Shown one piece after another: positions 22,701-33,835 of a stretch of DNA of 64,000 nt. The stretch's first letter is position 1. Every line of letters starts with the position of its first letter. This stretch comes from Aquilaria yunnanensis (lineage: Eukaryota > Streptophyta > Magnoliopsida > Malvales > Thymelaeaceae): positions 61,324,501 through 61,388,500 of the forward strand of contig CM077593.1 of NCBI GenBank assembly GCA_039654915.1, written 5' to 3'. Under the pieces are notes generated by a model. That model had not been told where the DNA came from. It made no database searches and was given only the letters and a program-made list of their open reading frames with translations. The position numbers were made by a program, and so were the translations under genes.

Positions 22701-24453
22701 GTTCGGATGGCCCAATGCCGAAGGTGGGCGTGGTGACAGGTTTAAGCTCGCTGCTGGAGATGCCCAAGCTCGGCAGTAAGTGCGAGAATAGGACGTCAGC
22801 ATTTGAGCCATCATCAAGCAACACTCTCTTGACGTCCCAGTTCCCTATTCTCGCCATTATCAGTAGGGGGTCGTCGTGGGGGAAGACGACGGTGGAGCCA
22901 TCTTTGCGAGCCAGTTTCTTTGATGGACTTTGATACTCCATAACTGCAATTTCTCTGGCCTTCCGCTTTCTTTCCGAGGATGGGAGCCCCGTGGTGATGG
23001 TTTAGATGACCCCTACTGGAGGTGGAAGGCGCCTTTTTGGACTTCTGTTTCTTCGCCTGTCGGAGTCATAGTCCTTATTTTCGGCCCTCTCTTCCTCCTC
23101 TTTTCTGCCTTTTGGGGAGCGCATCCGCAGGTATTTGCGAAGTTGGCCCTGTTTGATCAGCGACTCTATGTACTTCTTCAGCTGGAAGCAGTCTTCGGTG
23201 TCATGACCGTGGTCGCGATGAAACTGGCAGAACTTCTTGGCATTCTTCTTATTATCGGCGGCCATGGCCCTTGGCCGCCGAATCTGCGTCCCTTGCCTTT
23301 CCAGCGCCATGAGAATGTTGGTCCGCGTCGTGCTCAATGGTGTGAAACTTTGAGGTTTCCTTCCTCGCATTCGCCGTGGTCGGCCTGTGTGTTCAGAAAG
23401 ATGCCGAGCTTGCTGACTGGACCCTTCGGCGCGGTGATGATCAGACTTCGGCCCCGCCATCCTCAATTCCTCGGCTGTCATGTGCTGCTCTGCCCTTCGG
23501 TAAAATTCTCCGTGGGTCTCCGGGGGGTCCTTTGAGAACTCGTAGAACAGCTGTGAGTCACGCCGAAGGCCCCGTGTCATAGCGAGGATGCGGATTTCGG
23601 GCCGGAAGTCCGGGACGCTGACTGCTTCCCTGTTGAATCGTTCGACATAGTCTCGGATTGTCTCTCCGTTTCTCTGCTCTATGTCGAACATCTGCATAGG
23701 CATTTTGGCCGTCGGCCTGCTCCCAATGAACTGCTGGGTGAAGGCTGTGGACAACTCCTGGAACTCAGTGATAGTCCCTGGGGGCAAGGAATTGTACCAT
23801 GCTGTTGCTGGGCCCGTGAGGGTGACTTCGAAGCATTTGCACATGGTAGCGTCATCAGCTCCGTGCATTATCATGCTCCGTCTGTACTTCATCAGATGGG
23901 CCTGTGGATCAGTTCGGCCATCATAGATCTCCAGCCTAGGCACTCTGAAGTCGCCTGGCATAGCTGCCTCAACGACGGCGCGAATAAACGGGGAGCCATC
24001 TTCGCATAATGCCCCCGACAGCCTGTCCCAAACGGGTTTTCTGGTCACTTGCTTCTCCACTCTGTCCAGCCGTGCCAATATCCTTTCCATAAGCGCAGTG
24101 GCGCTAGGACCATTTTCGCGGGAGGGAGATCGACGGCGCCTCTTCGGGGAGCGAGTTCGGCGCGGAGGGGTCAGGGACCTCGCCTCGGGCGACGAACTGC
24201 TTCGCTGTGAGACTCTCGGTCGCTTGGACCCGGTTTGTCCCACAGGCCGTTTCCCGAGGGCTATATCTTCTGTGGATGATTCTCCGCGAGGCTCTCCACT
24301 TCCTGAACTGCGGTGTGTAGACTTGGGGCTTCTCTCCCGAGGGCGTGCTGATGAGGAGGGTTTCTGGGCCTGTGACTGCTGTGTCCATCTTGGGTCGATC
24401 TGCTGAGACATTTCCGCAACGACCGAGCGCTGAAAGTCCCTCAAGAAACTCAT
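19741..24453 (-). pseudogene. Element A gag-pol (two in-frame stops, integrase truncated)
   Basis: One minus-strand frame encodes gag, protease, RT, RNase H and part of integrase. I chose the ATG at 24453 (MSFLRDFQ), which element B shares; the frame is open further upstream through the primer-binding site and LTR, which is incidental. Gag has an Arg/Ser-rich region and a Cys/His motif (CQFHRDHGHDTEDC). The protease site is LLDDGSNAD, typical of Tat-type elements instead of DTG/DSG. RT has YVDDMIVKSK, intact. RNase H begins near WTLHVDGAS. Integrase keeps WGIDLIGP and VLVADNG but is cut right after, losing the catalytic Glu. Stops at 23002-23004 (a CAA-to-TAA change judged from B) and 22384-22386 interrupt the frame; all three segments share that frame. 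Confidence 0.9.
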
Positions 24454-24602
24454 GGTGATTACCAGAGGGCGGTCCTCCTCGGGCGTAGAAGTCTCTGGGA
24501 GTGTCTGCTCAGCGGCCGGTTGTATCTCAGGCGCGGACGAGGACCTTGGGAGTCCCTTGTCCTTAGAACGCCGAGTCTCAACGACGATGATTTGCGAGCG
24601 GT

Positions 24603-24620
24603 TTCCCACAGACGGCGCCA
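24603..24620 (-). other. Primer-binding site of element A
   Basis: The minus strand reads TGGCGCCGTCTGTGGGAA two bases after the 5' LTR. This TGGCGCC-type site is usual in Tat- and Athila-like gypsy elements. The identical site is in element B at 50883-50900. Confidence 0.85.
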
Positions 24621-24622
24621 AA

Positions 24623-25472
24623 TGATGGCCTGGGGCCTCATCGTTGTGAGTCATGATGACTGTTGAAGAGACTTCTAGGAGGAAGAACGCCTGGAAGGTG
24701 GATCGCCCCAAGGAGAGTACCTGAAAAGCTGGAAAACAGGGTTAGGAGGCCCCTGGAGTGTTTTTCCGGGGGGGGAGCCTCCGACGCCCAAGTCAGTGGT
24801 GGCCGGAAAAAGGAGAAAGTCACTAGCTCAAAGAGAAAGGCAGAAAAGTCTCGCCTGGTATTTTCTCAGAGTGTGGGAGCTGTATCTCCGGCCTACCAAC
24901 TTCCTGTCAAGTATTTATTTCCTATATATATAGGAATACCTAGCCCGTTCAGATCATGACACGTGTGCGGTCGGATGCTCCTGAACTTCTGGGCGTAGGG
25001 GACAGATAGTTGGTAACCAGCTCGCCTCGAGCCTTGTGCTGAGACGGGCCATGATGTGATTCTGATGGCGTCTGCGGGTCAGGGCGACTTTTTACGTCTA
25101 TGGTGGGACGTGTCAGAGGCTTCCTTAAATGCTTCCTTAAATGAACCTGCCGTACTCCCGAAGTCCCTGGGCGAGGTCGTCCTCTAGTTCGGACAGAGCC
25201 TCTTCGGGAAGCATACCCTCAGTTCGGGGGTTCCGCCTTCGGGGATATCATGTTCGGGCACCAATGTCTGGTGCCACTTTTCCGAAGGCGCGCTGTTCAC
25301 AACCTTGAGGGGCGAATAGAGTCCTCAAGTTTTACTGGTGTGCCGAGGCTCGGAGCTCTCCGGCTATCTCCCGAGGTGCATGATTCCACCTGTTCCCGGG
25401 AAGCGCCAGTTCTTCTGGCCATTGTTGTGGCAGGGTGTTCGGCCAGATTGAGGCGATAGCCTTTGGCTATCA
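24623..25472 (-). mobile_element. 5' LTR of element A
   Basis: It starts at the right (TGATAGCC in minus sense) and ends next to the primer-binding site. It is 850 bp, about 98% identical to 18843-19709 by eye, and has the same TATA-like sequence. The first bases form a short inverted repeat (GATAGCC...GGCTATC). Confidence 0.9.
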
Positions 25473-28400
25473 AGGGCATAACTGAAACTATGGTGTAGGT
25501 AGCACAAGGCATGACCACCATTCTAAAGGAGTTATTTTCATACGAAGAAAATGAAGGAGTTGCTCAAGAAGGAAATGACCAAGGGAATGACCCACCTCAA
25601 GGTCAAGAGAGGCATGCTAACCACTGGAACATGGCTAGGCCTCATTAGGGGCAAGACCATGCTTATGAGCATGAGAAGGAGTAGGAAGTTATGGAGGCAC
25701 CAAGGAGGGGAGAAAGACCACATTAGATAAAATTAGTTGAGAAGTTTAAGATGATTGACCAACCGAGTTTTTAGGCAACCCCACTATAGAGGAAGATTGG
25801 TTGAATAGGATGAATCATCTCTTCACTTGTGGAGGTTGCAAGTCCAAATAGAGAATGACCTTAGTACCTTTCTTTTTTAAAGGGAAGGCTAGCTTATGGT
25901 GGGATGATGTCTTATAAATGCTAAAGAAGAGTAATGGGAAGTGACTGGAGCACAAGACAAAGGTCTTGACATGGTCAAACTTTGAAATAAAATCATGAGA
26001 ATAGTATATCAACGAGGTGACTCAAGAGCAAAGGAGGATTTAGTTTTGAAAATCTCACCCAAGGAAAAATTTCTGTTTGAGAGTATTAGCAGCACTATAA
26101 GTTGCTCATTCAGTATGCTCTATGCATGGTTGGAAATGATGAGCTCAAGGCCAAGAAATTCCTCCAAGGCTTTAAGTTTGTGCCTCAAAGATACATGACG
26201 ATAGTGGACATTTGGAGATATCACCAAATGGTTCGAAAGCCATTAGCTCTAATGAAGGAGTTTGAAGACTCAAGGACTTAGAGCAAAAAGGTAAAGGCTA
26301 GGCCATCCAACTTAGGAAAGACTACCGAAAAGTGTCCAATGGTAGGAAAGGTGGATGAGACTTAATGGCTGGGCAATAGGAAGAAAGAAGGCTTGTGCCC
26401 CAAGTGTATGACATTTGATGGCCCCAAGCCATACACGTTGGGAAAACATATTTGCAATTGTGGTCAAAGTGGTCATTGGGAAAGGGAATGCCCACAGGCT
26501 CAACCCTTGTTGGGTCTGCCTAGAAATCCGCCCCCTACACCCCTTGCCATAGGAAATCAACCTGGTGTAGCTGTAGCACAATTCAGCAGAGGTCTTCACC
26601 TTGGCTAGTCAAGTGACCAAAGAGTCAACTGCGATTCGAGGTAACTTTACATTTCAGAATGGTAGCATTAGAGTACTATTTAATATTGGTGTTACTCTTT
26701 TTGTGATATTTTCTGCCTCGGTATATAGATTGAAATTGTGGCATGATATCTCTGATGAGTTGAAACTCATTAGAACTACAGGGAGGAGTTTTATTGTGAC
26801 CAATGAGTTGGCTACTAGGCACCCATTGTAGTTAAGAAACCATGACTTTGCTTGTAAGTTATAAGTTTTAGACCTGAAGTCTTATGACCTAGTGTTGGGA
26901 ATTGATTGGCTAAGTAAGAACATGGTGCAAATTGATTGTGCTAGTCACTTAGTTGACATTACAGATGCTCAAGGAGTTAAAGTGACATGCACTGGAGGGT
27001 TACCGACGAGTGTGAAGAGTTTGCACCTTAGACTCATGGATTCCATCCCCACAGATGATAAAGAGGATTTCTATGCTTTGAATAGGGTGGCCATAAAAGA
27101 GGAACTTAAGGAAATTCCCACAACCAATCAACTTCCCAAGGTGTTCCTAGTGGAATTGCCTAGGTTACCACCTAAGGAAAATACTGAGTTTTCCATTTAC
27201 TTCCAACTTAGAGTAGAACTGATTTTAATACCTCCCTTTCGAATGTCAGCTCCTAAAATGGATGAGCTAAAAAAGCAGTTGAAAGAGCTGCTAGATAATG
27301 GCTTTATAACGCTTAGTTTATCACCGTGGGGAGCCCCAGTGTTGTTTGTGAAGAAGAAAGACAGGACTTTGAGACTGTGCATCGACTACAGAAACTTGAA
27401 TGTAGTAATAGTCAAGAATAAGTATCCACTTTCTAGGCTTGATAATTTGTTTAATAGATTGAGGGAAGTGAAATTGTTCTCTAGGATTGACCTCTAGCCT
27501 GGATACTTCTAGATCAAAGTTAAGGCGGAAGATATCCCAAATACCACCTTCAGGATAAGATACGGGCACTACGAGTATACCATTAAGTTGTTTAGTGTGA
27601 CCAATGCCCTGATAGTATTCATGGATGCCATGAATATGATCTTTAGACTATTCTTAGATCTGTTTCTTAATGTCTTTATAGATGATATCTTGGTGTACTT
27701 ATAGTCTGCCTTGGAGCATGAGGAGCACCTTAGGACAGTTTTGCAAGCGCTGAAGGACAATCAGGGTTATGCAAAGTTTTCTAAGTGTGAGGTTTGCTTC
27801 GAAAGGATATAGGTTTTGGGACACATCAAAAGTGCTCAAGGCTTATCGGTTCACCTTGAGAAGGTTCTGGCAGTAGTCGAGTAAAAGAAGCCAACTATAG
27901 TTATAGAGATATAGATCCTTTTGGGCTCGGCATTTTACTATACAAGGTTCATAGAGAAATTCTCTGTGATAGCAGCACTGGTGACAGCCTTGACCAAGAA
28001 AGCTCCAAAGTTTGACTAGGCGCCAAAGTGTAAGGATGTTTACATGAGGCTAAAGAAGAGGTTGATGACCACATTGGGCCTTTACAGTGTATATAGATGC
28101 ATCAGGCTTTTTTTGGGATGTGTAGAAGAGGTTGATGACCTCATTGGGCCTTTACAGTGTATATAGATGCATCAGGCTTTTGTTTGGGATGTGTGTTGAT
28201 GCAGGAAAACTGGGTGATCGGATATGGCTCAAGATAGCTAAGGCCTAATGAGTTAAACTACCCAGTTCATCTTGCCAAACCTGAATTGGGCCTTTACAGT
28301 GTATACAGATGCATTAGGCTTTCGTTTGGGATATGTGTTGATGCAGAAAACTGGGTGATCGCACATGGCTCAAGACAGCTAAGGCCTAAAGAGTTACACT

Positions 28401-29257
28401 ACCCAGTTCATGACCTTGAGCTACTGGTGGTAGTCCTCGTACTCAAGCTTTGGAGGCACTACTTGATGGGGAGATCATTTTGAATTTTTGCCAACCATAA
28501 GAGTCTGAAATACTTGTTCACTCAAAAGGAGCTAAACATGAAGCAACAATGATAGATTGAGCACATAAAAGACTTTGATTGTTCAATTGAGTATTGCTCT
28601 AGCAGGGGAAACATGATAGTTGATGCGCTAAGTCAAAAGTTTGAGGGAGTAGTCCTATCTAAGGACTAGGCTATAAGCTCCTAGGGAGGAACACTGAGGG
28701 ATTATTTTTTGGCTTTACACAAGCTTTGGTGAGACTGAGAAAGGTCCTTAGCCTACACTTTGGAGATTTAGTCAGCTTGGCTGGCTAAGGTCAAAGAAGG
28801 TCGAAATAAGGATCTATTGTTAAGAAAAATTTTGAATGAAGAGAATCTTGGTGCCATGACAAAAGAGTTATGGTACAAGGATGGAATACTGCACTATGAG
28901 GATTGACTCTATGTGCCAAATGTGGAAGGTTTTAGGCAACAATTCTTATAGAAGGCATGTAGTATTAGGCTAAATATTCATCCTGATGTTAGCAAGAAGT
29001 ACCATGACTTGAGGACACACTTTTGGTGACTGAGACTCAAAAAGATTGTTCCTGAACATGTCACTAAGTGTTTGACATACCACATAGTAAAAGTCGAGCA
29101 TCAGAACCTTACAGGTACTCTCTAAAGTTTACCACGATCGGAGAGGAAATAGCGATCCATTACGATGGAAATACTAGTTGGGTTACCATATACCGGGAGC
29201 CAACATGACTCACTATGGGTGGTGGTCGATAAACTGACCAAGTTGGTGCACCGTATA
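25473..29257 (+). pseudogene. Chromovirus gag-protease-RT-RNase H-integrase, heavily decayed
   Basis: This is the plus-strand continuation of the chromovirus after element A. Gag core pieces include WLNRMNHLF and WWDDV (25800-25910). A damaged zinc knuckle (NCGQSGHWEREC) lies at 26450-26490. In the protease, the DTG triad has become NIG (FNIGVTLFVIFSAS, about 26668), so it is inactive. RT (26892-27890) includes [20 protein letters not shown] and FIDDILVY. RNase H (28050-28680) carries a local triplication. Integrase begins near 28750 and reaches VVVDKLTKLVH at 29222-29251, where a solo LTR interrupts it. Stops are frequent, so it is far from functional. Confidence 0.88.
28077..28420 (+). repeat. 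Local triplication within the chromovirus RNase H
   Basis: The segment 'gggcctttacagtgtata' + 'gatgcatcaggctttt' (first RNase H motif, VYIDASG) starts at about 28077, 28145 and 28288. The second and third units also share the following 'aactgggtgatcg...ggctcaaga...agctaaggcctaa'. These are direct repeats of unequal length. Confidence 0.85.
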
Positions 29258-30925
29258 GGTTATAGCCCTCCTAGTGGAATGCTCGGTGAGCGAGGCAAGT
29301 TCATAAATCCCTAGCTTTAATAGCTTAATTAAATGTGAATTAGCGAAATCAAGTATGTTATTGACGGGTTAGCTGGTTCTAACTGGTTTATGGCACTAGG
29401 TTTGCCCGGGGGCAAAATGGTAATTTTCCACCTCAGAGTGTCGGGACATATATTGGGAGTAAAAATGATGTTTTTAAAACCTAAAGCCTAAGTTAAGTTT
29501 CTACATGAAGCTAAGAGGAATGGATATCTTTTTCATGCTTTTCCCAAGCATGATTTAGGCCAGGTTTAATGGTGCTTTCGCTCAAAATGAACGGATACTT
29601 GGCCACATTAGAGCACCATTAGTTAGGTGAAAGGTTTAGTACCATCCAGAGCCTAGTTCAACGTTTGGATTTGAGGTCCTAATTTGGAAACCTTAATGCA
29701 CCTTGGAGGGTCCAAGGGAACCTCGAATTTATGAGTCCAACCATGACCATTACCACTCCACCAAGGGGAACCTAGCAATGGTGGATAGGTATATGGCTTG
29801 AGTGAAGGTTTAGTGTACTTGTAGCCTAGGCAAGATTACTTGAGGCATAAGTGAGAACCTAGTGCAATTTTGGCAAGGTTTGGAGGTGGAAGCTTAGTAC
29901 ACAAGTGACCTATGCAAGTTTAAGGACTTGAGGCATTATGTGGAGGCTTATACACCTAGTGACTTCCTTGGAACTCAAGTGAGGTGCATCCACCATGTTC
30001 ACTTGCACAACAACCAAGGGAAGGGTAGAGTTACTATGTCGGTAAGCTAAGATTTACTAGGACCAAGTTAGGGGCCAGAACTCGTTCGGCACGGAGTGAA
30101 GCCCGTGAGAGGACTAGGAAGAGGAGGGGTCCTAAGGGACTCAAATATATGTGCATATGTTAGCCCTCAGACTACAAGTGTGCAGTAGACTTCATATATT
30201 ATATATATGTATATGTCCTCAGTATTTTTCTTCGAAGTTGAAGGATCCTGTACTGAGAATCTTTGATTCTCACTCTCGTAGATTTTGTTGTGCAGATTTT
30301 GGATCTGTAAAGCCGACAATCATTGATGGTTGTCGAGCTAAGCGCACAAGTAGATATATGCTTTATTTGAATCTTTATGATTCTAGTTTATGGTTTGTTT
30401 GTTGGTTAAGTTATGGTACTAATTATAGTCATCTATTTGGCTGGTAAAGACTAGTGAACCACAAGGAAAAGCTTTAGAGATTGCCATCAGGAGTTGCTCT
30501 AAGGTGGAAGCTTAGTTATGGATCTCAGTAGTATTGTTTAGTGTATAGTTCTCATACACTAGTTTGCCTCCAATGTTCATGTATAAGCAGTCTACTCTAG
30601 AGTCGCTCTTGGGTGTGAGCATAGTTTGCTTTTGCTTGGATGTTCACACATGATTGATTATGTGTAATTAACCACATAAATGCTTTGTATGCTTTGACAG
30701 TTTTGATGTTTGATTTTAATAAAATGCCATGGCAATGTTTCATCTTTTTCATACTTGTTTCACCATTCAAGTCAAGGCACATACCCATGCGTGATTGCAT
30801 AGTAGGATTAATTAACTAGAAGCACAAAGGTTTTAACTAGTGTGCATGTAATCAATTAGCCAATTATGACTATTGTGGGACAGGTTCCCATAGGCTACTT
30901 GGGCAGCCCACAAGGGGCTATGTTA
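29258..30925 (+). mobile_element. Solo LTR of a related gypsy family, inside the chromovirus integrase
   Basis: It starts GGTTATAGCCCTCC (probably TGTTATAGCC originally) and ends GGGGCTATGTTA. It interrupts integrase exactly: the left side reads DKLTKLVHRI and the right resumes RIKITYTLERL. The flanking pentamers are GTATA and TTATA, a 4-of-5 match. Its reverse-oriented relative is at 8519-11198. The 1,668-bp length and the lack of internal sequence mark it as a solo LTR. Confidence 0.82.
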
Positions 30926-31903
30926 TTATACGCATAAAGATTACCTATACATTAGAAAGGTTGGCTTAGTTGTATATTAAGGAGATCATGAATTTGCATG
31001 GCTTATTGGATCATATTATATCTGATAGGGACACCCGATTTGTATCAAATTTTTGGAATGCTTTCAAAGAGGCATTAGGAAGTAAGGTTAGTCTTAGTAT
31101 TGCCCTCCATAGAGTGATACGAACATTGGAGGATATGTTACGTATGTGTGTCATAGACTTCAGAGGTGATTAGGACCAACAATTACCACTCATTGAGTTT
31201 GCTTACAATAACAGTCACCAAACTGTTATAGATGTGGCACAATATGAGGCATTGTATGGTAGCTGATGCATGATGCCCCATTGTTAGGCTGACCTTCAAA
31301 TAGGGTAATCATCGGTCCTGAGATCATAATTGACATCATAGCTAAGATTAGATTCATCAAAAAATGGATTAGAACAAAAAACTAACTAATAGACTAAGTA
31401 TGTAAATTTAAGGAGATGAGATTTGAGTTTTGAAGTTGGTGATAAAGTACTTCTCAAAGTATCTCTTATGAAAGGAGTAGCCAGGTTCGGGCAGAAAGGT
31501 AAGTTGGCCCCTAGGTACATTGGACCTTATGACATCTTGGAAAAAGTGGCAAAAGTTGCATATGCATATCGGTTGGCATTACTGCCTAACTTGTCCCAAG
31601 TGCACAATGTGTTCCTTATTAGTCTTCAAAGAAAGTGCATAGTTGATCCGAGACAAGTAGTTAACCCATCGGTGGTTCCTATCTAGGAAGACTTGATCTA
31701 TGAGGAGTGGCCTATTAAAATCCTTGATAGTCAAGTTAGGAAACTTTGACCCAAGTGGACTCCAATGGTTAAGATCCTCTAGTTAGCCATAGTGAAGAGG
31801 AAGCTACTTGCAAAACAGAGCAGGGTATGCTTAGAAGGTATCTTAGTGAATTTCCTTAGCTATACCAAAATTTGGATGACCAAATTTCAAAATGAGGAAA
31901 GAA
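30926..31903 (+). pseudogene. Chromovirus integrase end, second tandem copy
   Basis: It continues the integrase after the solo LTR: RIKITYTLERLA, LHGLLDHIISDRDTRFVSNF (with the catalytic SDRD), TLEDMLRMCVIDFRGD and FAYNNSHQT. The C-terminal module at 31423-31686 contains GKLAPRYIGPYDILEKVAK and SQVHNVF. The segment with the catalytic Glu (usually HPQTDGQSE) is deleted here. The last 200 bases before the LTR are non-coding. Confidence 0.85.
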
Positions 31904-33835
31904 TGTTACAACCTTCCTAATGAAAAACTTAGCTGATGGAGGTAAATTAATTAAATTCCTAGTTTAAATACCTTATTTGAAGTTAACTATGCAAGGTCAA
32001 GTAAGTTAGGCAAGGACTACTAGGTTTCGTGAAGTTTATGGAACCAAAGAAGGTTCAAGGGCAAAATGGTAATTTTAGATCCTGAAGTGTCAGGCCGAGT
32101 CCCAAGAGTAAAAAATATGTTTAAAAACCCAAACCTTGCTTAAAACCCAAAAATTAGCCTAAGTATGCATGGTTCGACCAAGTATTGACTTTTGTTACTA
32201 TTTGACGAAGGGGGCCTTTTGTCATTTTTGAAAAAAGTTTGGTGGCTTGGTTGTTTATTGGTTTCAAACATGGTAAAGTTAGTTCTTGGCAGTTACTTTT
32301 GTTCATTTCAACTTCTAAACTCGAGTCCAAGCTTGCTCCCTCAATTTCTGCCTTAATTCTTGCACAAAATCAAAGATTGGTAGAATTTGAAGGCTCAAAG
32401 GGTATATAAGTTTTGGGCCACTTGATTCAAGAAGATTTTGTGCTTTTCAAGCTTGGAATCACATTCTTTTTACATAGACTAGTTTTGTGCAAAGGTAACC
32501 AAGAATTCTTGATGATTTCTTGTTTGTTTGAGGTTTTATGGTATGGGTTTTGTTTAGTATGTGTTAATTTGGTGTCATTTGCCTTGGATTGCTTGGAACC
32601 TTGGTAAATCTTAGAGGAACCTTGTTCTTGCTGAAGAATTGCATGATCCTTTCTTTTTACTTGAAATTAAGGCAAGGCATTTAAGGTTCCATGTTCAATT
32701 AATGCTATTTAAGTGTGTTTGATTGTTGGAAACAAGTAGAATTAACAATGGAAATAATTAAAGGGTAACAAAGTTCTGGTGGACTGTATTTATTTATTGG
32801 ATTTTGTGAGGCTTGTAAGCATAAGGGACTTGGTTCTAAGGGCCTATTATGGCCTAGTGATTATGGGCTTACAAAGTTTTGGCCGTGGGGTAAGGTCCCT
32901 AATATCGCTAAGGGGCATGGAGAGCTTGTACACAAGCTAAAGCACTAAGAACCAATATGTAGCCTGAGTCAGCCAGAGAAGTGTCTTTGGTAAGTCAAGG
33001 ACACAATTTTAGGCTCTTAAAAATCAGCAAAATAGGTATTCATAGGCGAGGACACATCCTTCAGAAGTGAAAGATGTGGCTTTGGGCTCATATGAGGCTC
33101 AGAGACCCTAGAGACGCATCACCAGCCCTCAAGAATGCAACTCTTGGCTCATAAAATTAGTACTATTCTATGCCTAGTCAGAGATGCGTTTTTGGTTGAT
33201 GAAGATGCAGGTTTGAGCTCCCGAGATGTGTCTGCTGACTTTGAGGATACAACTTTGGTACTATCAGAATAAGCACTCTTAAGACCTCCAGTCAAAGACA
33301 TAGCTTTGGGTTTTGAAGACACGGCTAACACCTGTCTTGACTAAGAGCTTTCTAGGTCAAATAGGGGGCTACAATGGAAGCTATGGGGTACCTTGTGAGG
33401 CTGTAGGATGAAGGGCAATAAGAATTACCTTAGTGCATCCAAGAGCCTCACAATATGCTGGAATTTATATCAAGTGGTGTGGTGTGAGTTGGGTCTCAGT
33501 GCTGGTGAACAATTTAATTGCAGTGAGTGCTAGCATATGAGTGAAAGCTTTAGTGACCATTGTTGACCAAGTTACGTCTTAGAACTTAAGGTATTAATGT
33601 AAAACCTTAGTGCACTCAAGTAAGTTCTTTGGAACCTACTGAACTCATCTCCAACAATAATACCTTTGTACAACATAAAGGAGGTTCAACTAGGGATGAA
33701 TTTCACTAGTTAGACTAGTAAGCAATGCTTGCTAGTTGACAAGGCTTTGCCTTATAGTTTAAAGATGAGGTAGAGGACAAGTTCCAAGTGACTGAACTGT
33801 ATGCGCATAAGCTTAGCTTCACGCTGTATGATTGG
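31904..33835 (+). mobile_element. LTR 2 of the chromovirus, 3' truncated
   Basis: It has a clear start TGTTACAACCTTCC and aligns with LTR 1 to about position 33835 (equivalent to about 17705). It then ends abruptly, lacking the last ~750 bp. The two LTRs differ at many sites, which indicates an old insertion. Confidence 0.78.

Larger units (their letters stand above)
18843..25472 (-). mobile_element. Element A: Tat-like Ty3/gypsy retrotransposon with an internal deletion
   Basis: This is an element of about 6.6 kb with two LTRs that look about 98% identical (18843-19709 and 24623-25472), a primer-binding site, gag-pol on the minus strand and a polypurine tract. Compared with element B it lacks everything from just after the second catalytic Asp of integrase to shortly before the polypurine tract. 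The missing part includes the integrase end and the antisense gene. It sits in the chromovirus gag. The pentamers outside the LTRs are GGAAA and AGGGC, which do not match, so there is no target duplication. It is the youngest-looking gypsy element in the window but could not move on its own. Confidence 0.9.
14760..33835 (+). mobile_element. Decayed Ty3/gypsy chromovirus (Tekay/Del-like) in tandem arrangement, with nested insertions
   Basis: Order on the plus strand: integrase 3' end (14760-15781), LTR (15782-18455), primer-binding site (18461), gag start, inserted element A (18843-25472), the rest of gag, protease, RT, RNase H and integrase, an inserted solo LTR (29258-30925), the integrase end, and a second LTR truncated at about 33835. 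The first LTR both follows an integrase end and precedes a primer-binding site, so two copies once shared it, as expected after unequal recombination between elements. Many stops show great age. The lineage call rests on the Met-type primer site and the integrase C-terminal GPY-type module. Confidence 0.8.

Noticed and set aside
19741..24453. An integrated plant pararetrovirus
   Set aside because: LTRs, a primer-binding site, a polypurine tract and an integrase show LTR retrotransposons; no movement or coat protein is seen.
24454..24711. Upstream extension of element A gag to 24711
   Set aside because: It translates the primer-binding site and LTR; the shared ATG at 24453 is the more likely start.
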